From assembly GCA_017881315.1 (NCBI GenBank), contig JADGRB010000007.1, positions 1 to 49,040 on the forward strand: a stretch of DNA of 49,040 nt, written 5' to 3'. This DNA comes from Pseudomonadota bacterium. GTDB lineage: Bacteria; Myxococcota_A; Polyangia; Fen-1088. Below, one piece after another: positions 24,249 to 34,473 of this stretch (position 1 is its first letter; each line of letters begins with the position of its first letter). The translations under genes and the position numbers were made by a program. The notes under the pieces were generated by a model. The model worked only from the letters and a program-made list of their open reading frames with translations. It did no database searches and was not told where the DNA came from.

Positions 24249-24976
24249 GGAACCTCGTCTTCCGAAAGCCCGCGGGCGGCGTCCGCGTCGCAGAATACGG
24301 TGACCGGCCCTGCGCGGCGCATGATCCGTGCGGCCGGAAGATCGGGCGCGCTTCTGCGAAGGACCGCCGCCAGCGCGGACGCTTTCTCCCGACCGGTGAC
24401 CAAGAAACAGACCTCGCGCGCACCGCAGAGCGCCGGGTAGGTGAGCGTCAGGCGGCGGGTGGCCTGCGCCGGAACGTCGACCGCCACCGCCAGCTTCGAT
24501 TCCTCGGCCAGCGCCGTGGTGCCGGGGAAGAGCGATGCCGTGTGTCCATCGGGGCCGAGGCCCAGCAGCGCGAGATCGAGCCAAGGGGGCGCAACGTTCG
24601 CGGTCAGCTTCGATTCGTAGTCCCGCGCGGCCGCCTCGAGGTCGGGATCCTCCCCCCGCCAGCGGAACACGTCGGCCGGCGGTACACCCGCCGGGTCGAG
24701 CAGCGTTTCGCGCGCCATGCGGTAGTTCGATTGCGGGTCGGCGGGACCGACGGCGCGCTCGTCCCCGAAGAAGACGGTGGCTCGCGTCCAGTCCACGCCG
24801 CGCACGAGCGCCGGGTAGAGCGCCCGTGGCGTCGATCCGCCGGCCAGCGCGATCCGAAACCGCCCGCGCGCGACGATGGCCGCCGACGCCGCGGCGCGAA
24901 CATGCTCGGCCGCGGTTTCCACCAGCTCGGCGAGGTGCTGGGCGACGACGATGCGAGGTCCGGCTGGCGCTGACAT
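24245..24976 (-). CDS. pgl: 6-phosphogluconolactonase (DevB/SOL type)
   Basis: Hydrolyses 6-phosphogluconolactone, the product of Zwf, to 6-phosphogluconate. The 243-residue protein has RIALAGGSTPRALYPAL, the FFGDERAVGPADPQSNY motif and LLGLGPDGHTASLFPG, all hallmarks of the glucosamine-6-phosphate isomerase-like lactonases. It is first in the minus-strand run followed by glk, and divergent from tyrS over about 75 bases. zwf lies about 3 kb away in a separate minus-strand cluster. Confidence 0.94.
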   Translation of the reverse strand: MSAPAGPRIVVAQHLAELVETAAEHVRAAASAAIVARGRFRIALAGGSTPRALYPALVRGVDWTRATVFFGDERAVGPADPQSNYRMARETLLDPAGVPPADVFRWRGEDPDLEAAARDYESKLTANVAPPWLDLALLGLGPDGHTASLFPGTTALAEESKLAVAVDVPAQATRRLTLTYPALCGAREVCFLVTGREKASALAAVLRRSAPDLPAARIMRRAGPVTVFCDADAARGLSEDEVP

Positions 24977-25010
24977 TGGCGGCGCGCAACTTACCGCGTG
25001 GGGCCGGTTC

Positions 25011-25039
25011 TTGTCTCGGCCGACCGGCGATGTTAGTCA
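25011..25039 (+). promoter_or_regulatory. Candidate tyrS promoter
   Basis: TTGTCT (25011-25016), 17-base spacer, TAGTCA (25034-25039), with the -10 box ending 11 bases before ATG 25051. This placement argues against the alternative ATG at 25030, which would lie upstream of the transcript start. Confidence 0.45.
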
Positions 25040-25050
25040 GAGACCGCCAC

Positions 25051-26331
<1,281 letters not shown>

Positions 26332-26391
26332 CCTGGCGACGCCGACCGATCGAGCCCTCCGCCTACTCCGATCGCCGCGCCGTTGGAGCAA

Positions 26392-26420
26392 CTGAGAAAA
26401 CCACCGCCAACGTGTAGACT
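26392..26420 (+). promoter_or_regulatory. Candidate promoter of the Cys-rich lipoprotein gene
   Basis: CTGAGA (26392-26397), 17-base spacer, TAGACT (26415-26420), ending 7 bases before the GTG start at 26428; implies a leaderless mRNA. The -35 box is a weak match. Confidence 0.35.
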
Positions 26421-26427
26421 GCGCCTC

Positions 26428-26943
26428 GTGCGCATCTCGGTTTTGCTCATCGGGGCCGTGGTCTCGTTGCTGGGGGTGGTTGGCTGCTCGGGCGGGGGTG
26501 GGTGCCACGATGGAACCTGCGGCTGCCCGACCGGGGCCAGCTGCCAATTTCACTGCACCGCGCCGCCGTGCCACGTGACCTGCGAAGGCGACAATCCCGA
26601 TTGCGAGGCCGTTTGCGCGAACGGCACCTGCATCTGCGGCAGCGGCAGCAGCTGCAGTTTTTCATGCGCCGCGCCGCCCTGCCACGTGACCTGCGAGCCC
26701 GACAGCTCGTGCAGCGGCGTCTGCGCGAACGGCCAGTGCGTGTGCGAAGCGGGCAGCACCTGCGACTTCACCTGCCTGACGTCGCCCTGTCATTCGACCT
26801 GCGCCGCAGGCGCGAGCTGCGTGGTCCACTGTCCCGCCGCCCTTGCCGGAACGCAGGGATGCGACATCGTCGATTGCGCCGCAGGCGCCCCGGTCGTCTG
26901 CCCCGACGGCGCCACGACCACCTGCGGCGCCGCCTGCCCCTGA
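26428..26943 (+). CDS. Cys-rich repeat lipoprotein, function unknown
   Basis: A 171-residue protein from GTG 26428. The signal peptide has a hydrophobic core (VLLIGAVVSLLGVV) and the lipobox VVGC, so C20 should be lipidated and the protein exported. The mature part has 31 cysteines in 152 residues, arranged in three roughly 37-residue repeats of the form C-x-C-x5-C-x3-C-x4-C-x3-C-x5/6-C-x3-C-x4, with PPCHVTC and CANG recurring. A divergent tail with further cysteines follows. No CXXCH haem site exists; disulfide bonding or metal binding are the plausible options. The upstream TTG at 26383 would add residues before the signal peptide. I do not recognise the family. Confidence 0.8.
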   Translation: MRISVLLIGAVVSLLGVVGCSGGGGCHDGTCGCPTGASCQFHCTAPPCHVTCEGDNPDCEAVCANGTCICGSGSSCSFSCAAPPCHVTCEPDSSCSGVCANGQCVCEAGSTCDFTCLTSPCHSTCAAGASCVVHCPAALAGTQGCDIVDCAAGAPVVCPDGATTTCGAACP

Positions 26944-27053
26944 CTCCTCCTCTATATCCATGGGCTTTGGCCGACCGGGTGCCCAGCGCCGTCGGTTGAC
27001 CCGACCCCGGCGGTCAGAAGGCCGAGAAGAAGGCCTCTGGGCGGCGACGCAGC

Positions 27054-27081
27054 GCCTTCGGTTGCTCGCGAAACCGGAGGC
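27054..27081 (-). terminator. Hairpin just downstream of opcA
   Basis: GCCTTCGGTT (27054-27063) and AACCGGAGGC (27072-27081) form a 10-bp stem with one T/G wobble and an 8-base loop, 8 bases beyond the opcA stop on the minus strand. No clear T-tract follows. It could end the pentose phosphate operon and, read the other way, the convergent lipoprotein gene. The remaining bases of the 145-base gap show nothing else. Confidence 0.4.
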
Positions 27082-27088
27082 TGTGGCG

Positions 27089-28285
27089 CTAGCGCTGGCT
27101 GACGGTGGTCTGTGGTTCGAGCGCCCAGAGGCCGCCCGCGTAGGCGAGGCACTTCGCGAAGAGCGGGTCCCGACCGCGGGGGCCGAGCGCGGCCACGCAC
27201 AGCTCGGCGTCCGAGTACGAATCGAGCTTGACCGCCTTGGCCGGCGCGATGGGGAGCTGCACGGAGGCCTGGTCCATCGCGGTTCGGCAGACGACGTAGT
27301 CATCCCGTCCGTCGACGGCGAGCTCGATGGCGAGCACGCCGCTCGCGTCGCAGGCCCCCTCGGCGGGAACCAAATATGCTTGGACCTCGGGCTCGGCGTC
27401 TCCGCGCGCCCCGTCGTCCCGCGTGAAGTCGAAACGCAAACCGCCGTCCGAGGTCTGCACCGAGCGCAGCGGGCGCCAGCCGAGCATCTGGCCCAGCCAG
27501 GACACCAGCAAGAGCGCGCTCAGATCGCCGCGCGGGCGGTGGCGGACCGAGAGCCGCGTGGCGCGGCGGAGCGGCGCGCCGCCCACCGGCGGATCGAAGA
27601 GGCCGGCGAACAGGAGCCGCAGACTGCCGAGCCGCAGCCACCCGAGATCGGCGACCGGCAACGGATGCGCCTGCGCCGCGAGGCGCTGCAGATCGTAGAG
27701 ATGGGGCGGCCGAACGCAGCTGCCGGTGTCGACGATCAGCCGATCGGTCACCGGCAGAAGCTCACGCGTCAGGAGGGCGACCGGCATCGCGGCGTCCATC
27801 CAGAGCGCGGCCGTCGGGACGCCCGGGATCTGCAGGGCGCGCACCAGCGCACCGAAGTGCGTCTCCGCGCCCGCCGGTCCACGCAGCGTGATCTCCTCCG
27901 AGTAGACCACGCGCGCGCCACCCGGCTGCGAGACGACGTTGCTCTCGATCGTCGCCGAGAGCCCACCACCGCCGGCGAGGGCGCCCGCGTTCACATCGCC
28001 AGGATCGTCGAGGCAGAGCGTGATGGCGCGGACCGGCACCCCCTGCGCGATCTCGTCGACCAGCGCCTTGGTCTTGGCCAGCGCGCCCGCGCCGCGGGTC
28101 GGGATCACCAGGTTCCACAGCGCCGCGCGCGAGACCGCGGCCCCCGCGTGCGTGTCTCCCGCGCTCGAGGCCCGCTTCCACAGCGCGCCCAGCTCGCGTT
28201 CGATCTCCCCCACCTCGACGGGGATCGTCTCGCCCCGCGCGAAGCGCTCGAAGTTGGCGTGCTCGCGCTCGGCGTCCCGGCTCAC
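27089..28285 (-). CDS. opcA: Glucose-6-phosphate dehydrogenase assembly protein OpcA
   Basis: OpcA promotes assembly and activity of Zwf, best known in cyanobacteria and actinobacteria. The 398-residue product starts at GTG 28285, overlapping the zwf stop by four bases. Its N-terminal LWNLVIPTRG, the long TALWMDAAMP and VDTGSC segments, and the C-terminal half with a repeated beta pattern fit this family. Co-occurrence and coupling to zwf are the strongest support. It is the last gene of the minus-strand pentose phosphate cluster. Confidence 0.82.
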   Translation of the reverse strand: MSRDAEREHANFERFARGETIPVEVGEIERELGALWKRASSAGDTHAGAAVSRAALWNLVIPTRGAGALAKTKALVDEIAQGVPVRAITLCLDDPGDVNAGALAGGGGLSATIESNVVSQPGGARVVYSEEITLRGPAGAETHFGALVRALQIPGVPTAALWMDAAMPVALLTRELLPVTDRLIVDTGSCVRPPHLYDLQRLAAQAHPLPVADLGWLRLGSLRLLFAGLFDPPVGGAPLRRATRLSVRHRPRGDLSALLLVSWLGQMLGWRPLRSVQTSDGGLRFDFTRDDGARGDAEPEVQAYLVPAEGACDASGVLAIELAVDGRDDYVVCRTAMDQASVQLPIAPAKAVKLDSYSDAELCVAALGPRGRDPLFAKCLAYAGGLWALEPQTTVSQR

Positions 28286-29850
28286 GGCAGCCGCCAGGCC
28301 CGCCCGTCCGCGGCCAGCATCCGGTCCGCCGCCTCCGGGCCCCAGCTGCCGGCCGGATAGCTGTCGAGCGTCGTCCGTCCCGCCGCGACCTCCGCGGCCC
28401 AGCGCTGGTGGATGCGCGAGACCCAGCTCCAGCTCGCCTCGACCTCGTCGCCGCGCGTGAAGAGCGTCCCATCGCCCAGCAGACAGTCGAGCAAGAGCCG
28501 CTCGTACGCCTCGGGCGGCTCCACCCCGAAAGATGAACCGTAGCGGAACTCCATGCTCACAGGCGCGATCTCCATGGCCGGCCCCGGCAGCTTGGAGCCG
28601 AAGTTGAGCGCGATCCCCTCGTCGGGCTGGATCCGGATGCTGAGGACATTGGGGCGAATGGTCTCGCCGCGCTTGCCGAACAGCAGGTGCGGCGCCTCCT
28701 TGAACTGGATCGCGATCTCGGTGACCCGCTTGGGCATCCGCTTGCCCGACCGCAGGTAGAACGGGACGCCCGCCCAGCGCCACGAGTCGATGAACAGCTT
28801 CAGCGCCACGAAGGTCTCGGTGGTCGAGCGCGGGCTGACGTCGGGCTCGCTGCGGTAGCCGGGCACCGTCTGTCCGCCGATCGAGCCGGCCGCGTACTGC
28901 GCGCGCACCACCTGATGCTCGAAATCACTTTCGGGAATGAATCTCAACGCCTTAAGAACCTTCAGTTTTTCGTCGCGCACCGCATCGGCCTCGAAGGCCA
29001 CCGGCGGCTCCATCGCGGCCAGGCTCAGCACCTGCAAGAGGTGGTTCTGGACCATGTCACGCAGGCTGCCCGCCTGTTCGAAGTACCCGCCGCGCGCCTC
29101 CACCCCGACCGTTTCGGAGCCGGTGATCTGCACGTGGTCGACGAAGTGGTTGTTCCAGAGCGGCTCGAAGATCCCGTTGGCGAAGCGGAACACCAGCAGG
29201 TTCTGGACCGTCTCCTTCCCGAGGTAGTGGTCGATGCGGTAGATCTGCTGCTCGGCGAGGATGTCGTGGACCTCGGTGTTGAGCGCGCGGGCGGTCTGCA
29301 GGTCGATGCCGAAGGGCTTTTCGATGATCACCCGCGAGAACGGCTGCCCGGGCGCCGGTTTGGGCGCCAGGTTTGCGTGGCCGAGGCTGCGAATCACCGG
29401 CGCGAACGCCGACGGCGGCGTCGAAAGATAGAAGACCCGGTTGCCCGGAAGGCCCAGCGTGTGCTCGATCTCCTCGAGGCGCACCTTGAGGCGCAGGAAC
29501 GCCGCCGGATCGTCGTAGGCGCCCTGTTGATAGAAGACGTTGCGTGCGAAGGCCGCCCAGAGCGCCGGGTCGACCGGCCGCCGGCGCGCGAACTCCTCGC
29601 ACCCGCGTCGCATCTCCTCGCGGAAGGCGTCGTCGGTGAGTGTCGCCCGGCCGAACCCGAGCACCGCGAAGCGGGCCGGCAGCAGCCGATCGCGGGTCAG
29701 GCTGTAGAGCGCCGGCAGCAGCTTGCGGCGGGCGAGATCGCCCGAGGCGCCGAAGATCACCATCGCCGCGGGCTCCGGGATCCGCTCTTCGACCAACCCT
29801 TCGCGCAACGGATTGGGCAAGAGCAGCGACTCTTCGGACAGCGTCTTCAA
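28282..29850 (-). CDS. zwf: Glucose-6-phosphate 1-dehydrogenase
   Basis: Oxidises glucose-6-phosphate to 6-phosphogluconolactone, making NADPH. The 522-residue protein has the nucleotide-binding FGASGDLARRK (33-43), IIEKPFG (K178) and the substrate site RIDHYLGKE (205-213). A TTG start at 29850 fits, 8 bases after the tal-pgi stop, although the Shine-Dalgarno is poor; the N-terminal 25 residues before the Rossmann strand are a typical extension. Its stop overlaps opcA. Confidence 0.96.
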   Translation of the reverse strand: MKTLSEESLLLPNPLREGLVEERIPEPAAMVIFGASGDLARRKLLPALYSLTRDRLLPARFAVLGFGRATLTDDAFREEMRRGCEEFARRRPVDPALWAAFARNVFYQQGAYDDPAAFLRLKVRLEEIEHTLGLPGNRVFYLSTPPSAFAPVIRSLGHANLAPKPAPGQPFSRVIIEKPFGIDLQTARALNTEVHDILAEQQIYRIDHYLGKETVQNLLVFRFANGIFEPLWNNHFVDHVQITGSETVGVEARGGYFEQAGSLRDMVQNHLLQVLSLAAMEPPVAFEADAVRDEKLKVLKALRFIPESDFEHQVVRAQYAAGSIGGQTVPGYRSEPDVSPRSTTETFVALKLFIDSWRWAGVPFYLRSGKRMPKRVTEIAIQFKEAPHLLFGKRGETIRPNVLSIRIQPDEGIALNFGSKLPGPAMEIAPVSMEFRYGSSFGVEPPEAYERLLLDCLLGDGTLFTRGDEVEASWSWVSRIHQRWAAEVAAGRTTLDSYPAGSWGPEAADRMLAADGRAWRLP

Positions 29851-29858
29851 GGGCGTCT

Positions 29859-32675
29859 CTAGGAGGATTTCCGCACGGCGCCCGCCGCCGGCACGGCGCC
29901 CGCCAGGGTCGCCAGGCCGCCGTCGATGTCGGCGCCCAGATGGACGCGCAGGACGCGTCGCCCGCGCCGCCGCAGGACTTGCAGATCGCCGAGCGCCTGC
30001 GCGTCGCGCAGCGTGCCGAAGCTGTAGCCCTCGCCGGGGATCGGCAGGTCCTGCCCGACGTCCGCCGTCAGCTGCAGGAAGACGCCGGTCGCCGGTCCCC
30101 CTTTGTGCAGCTGGCCGGTCGAGTGCAAGAAGCGCGGGCCGTACCCGACGGTGGTCGCGCTTCGCATCCGATCGCGACAGGCGACACGCAGGCGGGTGAG
30201 CAGGGCGTCCCGCGCGTCGGTGTGCATGAAGTAGGCGCAGATCGCGACGTAGTCGCCGGCGGTGGCGGTGGCGAGGTGCGCGGCGATGCGGTCGAGATCG
30301 CCCACCTCGCAGGTCTCTTCGGCGGCGGGCAGCTTTCCTTCGCTCGCGTAGACCGCCAGCAGCGCGCCGGTGGCCAGCTTGGCCTCGGTGACGTTGGGCT
30401 CGTCGAAGGGATTGAGGCCGAGCGTGGCGCCCGCGATCGCGGTGGCGATCTCCCAGCGGAAAAATTCGCGCCCGATCGCCTCGCGGTTTTCGAGATCGAT
30501 GCGGACCACCGGGTGGCCCGCAGCCTCGAGCGCCACGATGGCCCGGTCCTGCTGCACGTCACCTTCGCCGAAACGGAGGTAGACGAAGATCCGATCGGTG
30601 GCGTAGACCTCGGGCGCCCCGAGCGGCTCGCGGTCGATCGGGACGATCCCCTTGCCTTCCTTGCCGGTCGATTCGGCGACCAGCTGCTCGATCCAGGAGC
30701 CGAACGCCTCGATCTCGGGCGAGATCACCAGGGTCATCTTGTCGCGTCCCAGCTTGGACGCGGTGCCGAGCAAGGCGCCCAGACGGAGGCCCGGGTTGTC
30801 GGCGGCGGGAACGGCGGCGCTCGAGGCTGCGGCGAAAGCCAGACTCGCCTCGAGGATTCCGTCGACGGGCGCCCGGAGCAGCACCGCCGGGACCATCCCG
30901 AAGTACGACAGCGCCGAATAGCGACCGCCGATGTCGGCCGGGTTGACGAACACCTTGCGGTACTGTTTTTCCTCGGCCAGCTTGCCGAGGCTGGTGGCGG
31001 GATCGGTGATGGCGACGAAGCAGGCGCCGGCGCGGCCCACGTCTCCATTGCTGGCCGCCAGCACCTTGCCCCAGAAGTGTCGCTCGAACGACTGGATCTC
31101 CAGGGTCCCGCCCGACTTGGAGGCGACGATGAAGAGCGTCTTCTTTCCGGCGATCTGCTGGTCGACGCGCGCCACCGCGCTGGGATCGGTGTTGTCGAGA
31201 ACGTGCAGGCGCATCCCCCCCGGCTGCGCGGGCCAGGTGAAGCCCAGCACCTCGGGACAGAGCGAGCTGCCCCCCATGCCCAGCAGGACCGCGTCGGTGA
31301 AACCGTCGGCGACGACCTCGTCGGCAAAGGCCGTGAGCTCGCCGAGCTTGCTGCGCATCAGCGCCGGCGAGCGCAGCCAGCCGAGTCGGCTCTTGATCGA
31401 TTTTTCGTGCGCCTTGTCGGCGGTCCAGAAGGTCGGATCGGCAGCCTGCAGGCGCCTCAGCGCCTGAGCGTCGACGAGACGCGCGATCTCCTTTTCGGTC
31501 TCGCCGGAAAGCGGCGCGGCAAGCGCCACCTGCTGCCGCCCCGACGCCACCTCGAGGAGCAGCGCCCGCCGGGCGCCGATGGCGTCCAGGAGCGCGGTCA
31601 TCGAGGCGGAGAAGGAGGCCACGCCGTCGTCGAGCAGTCCGTGGCAGATGCGCGACAGATCGAGGCCGAGCGCGGCGAGCTCTGCGACCGCCTTCTTCGC
31701 CCCTTCCAGATCGTCGCCCAGGCGGGCGGTCGCATCGCCGTGGGCCAGGAACGCCTCCAGCGTGGCCGGCGGCACCGTGTCCACCGTGTCGCGACCGACC
31801 AGCGCGTCGACGTAATAGGTATCGGGGTAGCGCGGGTCCTTGGTGCCGGTCGACGCCCAGAGCAGACGCTGCGGCCGCGCGCCGGCCTCGGCGAGCAGGC
31901 GCCAGCGCGGCGAATCGATGGTCCGTTCGTAGATCTCGTAGGCCATCTTGGCATTGGCGATGGCGATCTTGCCCAGCAGCGCCTGGCAGCGGGCCGCGTC
32001 GGCGCCCGCGGCGGCCTTCTCGTTGAGGAGGCGGTCGCAGACCGCGTCGACCCGCGAGACGAAGAAGCTGGCCACCGACGCCAGCCCCTCGAACGAGCCG
32101 CCCGCGCTCCGCCGGTCTTCCAACCCCGCCAGGTACGCTTCGAGCACCTCCTCATATTGCAGCAACGAAAAGATGAGGGTGACGTTGACGCTCACCCCTT
32201 GCGCGGTCAGCGCGCGGATCGCCGGGATCCCCTCCGGCGTGGCCGGGACCTTGATCATCACGTTGGGACGCGCGACCAGATCCTTGAGGCGTAGCCCCTC
32301 CGAGACGGTGCGCGCCGTGGCCGTCGCCAGCTCCGGCAACACCTCGAGCGAGACGCGGCCGTCCACGCCGCCGCTGCCATCGTAGACCGGGAGCAGCAGG
32401 TCGCAGGCGCCACGAATATCTTCCAGCACCAGCGCTTCGTAGACGTCGACGGTCGATCGCCCCGCGGCGACCAGGGCGCCGAGCGCCTCCTGGTAGTCAC
32501 CCGACGAGATAATGGCGCGTTCGAAGATGGTGGGATTCGAGGTGAGGCCGCGAACCCCCTTTTCGACCAGGGCGGCGAGCGCGCCCGAGCGCAGGAGCCC
32601 ACGGCGGAGATCGTCGTACCAGATGCTCTGACCGATGTCGTGAGCTTGGTGCAGGCGGGTTCGTGGGCTGGCCAT
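29859..32675 (-). CDS. Bifunctional transaldolase / glucose-6-phosphate isomerase
   Basis: A 938-residue fusion. Residues about 1-365 are a transaldolase: VRGLTSNPTIFERAI, the Schiff-base lysine K142 in PNVMIKVPATPEG and LIFSLLQY. Residues about 385-915 are a phosphoglucose isomerase-like sugar isomerase, with LLGMGGSSLCPE and VASKSGGTLE and an EGGD-type end. Such Tal-Pgi fusions are known in several bacterial groups. The enzyme returns pentose phosphates to fructose-6-phosphate and interconverts it with glucose-6-phosphate, substrate of the next gene, zwf. AGGAGA overlapping the rpiB stop is a good Shine-Dalgarno for ATG 32675. Confidence 0.93.
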   Translation of the reverse strand: MASPRTRLHQAHDIGQSIWYDDLRRGLLRSGALAALVEKGVRGLTSNPTIFERAIISSGDYQEALGALVAAGRSTVDVYEALVLEDIRGACDLLLPVYDGSGGVDGRVSLEVLPELATATARTVSEGLRLKDLVARPNVMIKVPATPEGIPAIRALTAQGVSVNVTLIFSLLQYEEVLEAYLAGLEDRRSAGGSFEGLASVASFFVSRVDAVCDRLLNEKAAAGADAARCQALLGKIAIANAKMAYEIYERTIDSPRWRLLAEAGARPQRLLWASTGTKDPRYPDTYYVDALVGRDTVDTVPPATLEAFLAHGDATARLGDDLEGAKKAVAELAALGLDLSRICHGLLDDGVASFSASMTALLDAIGARRALLLEVASGRQQVALAAPLSGETEKEIARLVDAQALRRLQAADPTFWTADKAHEKSIKSRLGWLRSPALMRSKLGELTAFADEVVADGFTDAVLLGMGGSSLCPEVLGFTWPAQPGGMRLHVLDNTDPSAVARVDQQIAGKKTLFIVASKSGGTLEIQSFERHFWGKVLAASNGDVGRAGACFVAITDPATSLGKLAEEKQYRKVFVNPADIGGRYSALSYFGMVPAVLLRAPVDGILEASLAFAAASSAAVPAADNPGLRLGALLGTASKLGRDKMTLVISPEIEAFGSWIEQLVAESTGKEGKGIVPIDREPLGAPEVYATDRIFVYLRFGEGDVQQDRAIVALEAAGHPVVRIDLENREAIGREFFRWEIATAIAGATLGLNPFDEPNVTEAKLATGALLAVYASEGKLPAAEETCEVGDLDRIAAHLATATAGDYVAICAYFMHTDARDALLTRLRVACRDRMRSATTVGYGPRFLHSTGQLHKGGPATGVFLQLTADVGQDLPIPGEGYSFGTLRDAQALGDLQVLRRRGRRVLRVHLGADIDGGLATLAGAVPAAGAVRKSS

Positions 32676-32687
32676 CGGGGTTGTCTC

Positions 32688-33137
32688 CTATTTCTCTTGG
32701 GCTTCGATCGCGGCGATCTGCGCCACCCGGCGGGCGTGCCGACCGCCTTCGAACGGCGTCTCCAACCAGACGTCGACGATCGCGATCGCGTCCGCCTCGG
32801 CCACCAGCTTGGCACCCAGGCAGAGAACGTTGGCGTCGTTGTGGCCGCGCGACTGGCGCGCCCCCTCGAGATTCCAGACGTCCACCGCGCGCACGCCGTG
32901 GACCTTGTTGGCGGCGATGCAGACCCCGAGCCCGGTCCCGCACACCAGCAAGCCAAACGAGCCCGCCTGCTCGCGCACGGCGCGCCCGACGGCGGCGGCC
33001 CAGTCGGGGTAGTCGCTCGACTCGGCGGTCGGCGCGCCGAGCTCCTTCACTTCGATCCCCCGGCCGCGCAGATGCGCGACCAGGCGAGCGCGTAGCGCAA
33101 ACCCCGCGTGGTCACTGCCGGCGTAGATCCTGGTCAC
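32688..33137 (-). CDS. rpiB: Ribose-5-phosphate isomerase B
   Basis: Interconverts ribulose-5-phosphate and ribose-5-phosphate. From GTG 33137 the protein has 149 residues starting MTRIYAGSDHAGF, with the active-site cysteine C66 in LLVCGTGLGVCIAANK and the RGHNDANVLCLGA segment, all standard for RpiB/LacAB isomerases. A TTG at 33158 is an in-frame alternative that would overlap the upstream transporter gene by 11 bases. It sits between the MFS gene and tal-pgi in one minus-strand unit. Confidence 0.92.
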   Translation of the reverse strand: MTRIYAGSDHAGFALRARLVAHLRGRGIEVKELGAPTAESSDYPDWAAAVGRAVREQAGSFGLLVCGTGLGVCIAANKVHGVRAVDVWNLEGARQSRGHNDANVLCLGAKLVAEADAIAIVDVWLETPFEGGRHARRVAQIAAIEAQEK

Positions 33138-33147
33138 GTCCTGGTTC

Positions 33148-34449
33148 TCATACTGCAATCCGGCGCGGAGGACGCACCAAAAAGATCATGAGCGCCGCGA
33201 AGGTCGCCGTGCCGCCCAGAGCGGCCAGCCCCGGCCCGTACCCGGCGCCCCCGCTCTTGAGATGGCCCATCAAGAAAGGTCCCACGAAGCCGCCCAGGCA
33301 GCCGGTCGAATTGATGAGGCCGACGGCCGTTGCGCCGGCGGCGCCTGAGAGGAACCAGCGCGGCATCGCCCAGAACGGCGGCATGAACCCGTAGATGCCC
33401 GCGCCGATCAGCGCCAGGCTGAGGAGGCCCCAGCCCGACACCGTCGGGGCGACGATCGCGACGAGGAGACCGCCGGCCGCCATCAGCATGGGCACGATGG
33501 CGTGATAGCGCCGCTCGCCCGATCGGTCCGACGACCAGCCGGCGATCGCCGTGCAGATCCCGCCCGCGATGTAGGGGAGGGTGGCGATGAGCGACACCGT
33601 CAGGTTGGAGAGGTGGGTCAGGCTCTTGACCATCGTCGGCATCCAGAGACTGAAACCGTACGAGGTGGTGACGATACCGAAGTAGGCCAGCACCAGCAGC
33701 AAGATCTGGGGGCGCAGAACGGCGCGCGCCAGGGATCGCCATCCGGGCGCGACCGGCGTCTCGGCCGCCTCGCGCGCCAGCGCCTCCAGCAAGAAGGTCT
33801 TCTCGGTGGCGCTGAGCCAGCGCGCATCGCGCGGCCGATCGGTCAGATAGAACAGCGTCACGACGCCCAGCAGGATGGCCGGCAGCCCCTCCAGCAAGAA
33901 CAGCCAGCGCCAGCCCGGCAGTCCCGCCCAGTGGGCGCCCAGCAGCAGGCCCGACACCGGCGCCCCGATCACGTTCGACAGCGGCACCGCCAGCATGAAG
34001 AGGGCGAAGGCGCGCGCGCGATCTTCGGCGCGGAACCAGTGCGACAGGTACACCAGCACGCCCGGGAAGAAGCCGGCCTCGGCGGCGCCGAGCAGGAAGC
34101 GGAGCCAGTAGAACTGCGTCGCCGTCCGCACGAACGCCATCGCGCAGGCGACCAGACCCCAGCCCACCAGGATCCGCGCGATCCAGCCCCGCGCGCTCCA
34201 GGTCTCGACCAGCAGCGTGCCCGGGATCTCGAACAGGAAATATCCGACGAAGAAGATCCCGGCGCCGAAACCGTACTGGTGATCGGTGAGCGAGAGATCT
34301 CGGCGCATCTCGAGCGCCGCGTAGCTGATGTTGACGCGATCGAGATAGGCCACGAAATACAGCAGCAACAGATACGGAACGATCCGCACCAGAACGCGCG
34401 CGCGGACCCGTGCGGCGAGGTCATCCACGATCGGGCCGCGAGCATACAT
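33148..34449 (-). CDS. MFS transporter, anion:cation symporter-like
   Basis: A 433-residue 12-helix transporter from ATG 34449. The first helices carry YFVAYLDRVNISYAALEM and GAGIFFVGYFLFEIPGTLL, and a later LYLTDRP-type loop (LFYLTDRPRDARWL) separates the halves. These are typical of the anion:cation symporter branch (galactonate, tartrate, phthalate and similar organic acids). The substrate is unknown, but its place at the head of rpiB, tal-pgi, zwf and opcA suggests a sugar acid or related compound. A TAGCAC box lies 5 bases upstream of the start. Confidence 0.87.
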   Translation of the reverse strand: MYARGPIVDDLAARVRARVLVRIVPYLLLLYFVAYLDRVNISYAALEMRRDLSLTDHQYGFGAGIFFVGYFLFEIPGTLLVETWSARGWIARILVGWGLVACAMAFVRTATQFYWLRFLLGAAEAGFFPGVLVYLSHWFRAEDRARAFALFMLAVPLSNVIGAPVSGLLLGAHWAGLPGWRWLFLLEGLPAILLGVVTLFYLTDRPRDARWLSATEKTFLLEALAREAAETPVAPGWRSLARAVLRPQILLLVLAYFGIVTTSYGFSLWMPTMVKSLTHLSNLTVSLIATLPYIAGGICTAIAGWSSDRSGERRYHAIVPMLMAAGGLLVAIVAPTVSGWGLLSLALIGAGIYGFMPPFWAMPRWFLSGAAGATAVGLINSTGCLGGFVGPFLMGHLKSGGAGYGPGLAALGGTATFAALMIFLVRPPRRIAV

Positions 34450-34473
34450 CAGCCGTGCTAGCTTCGGCGCCGC

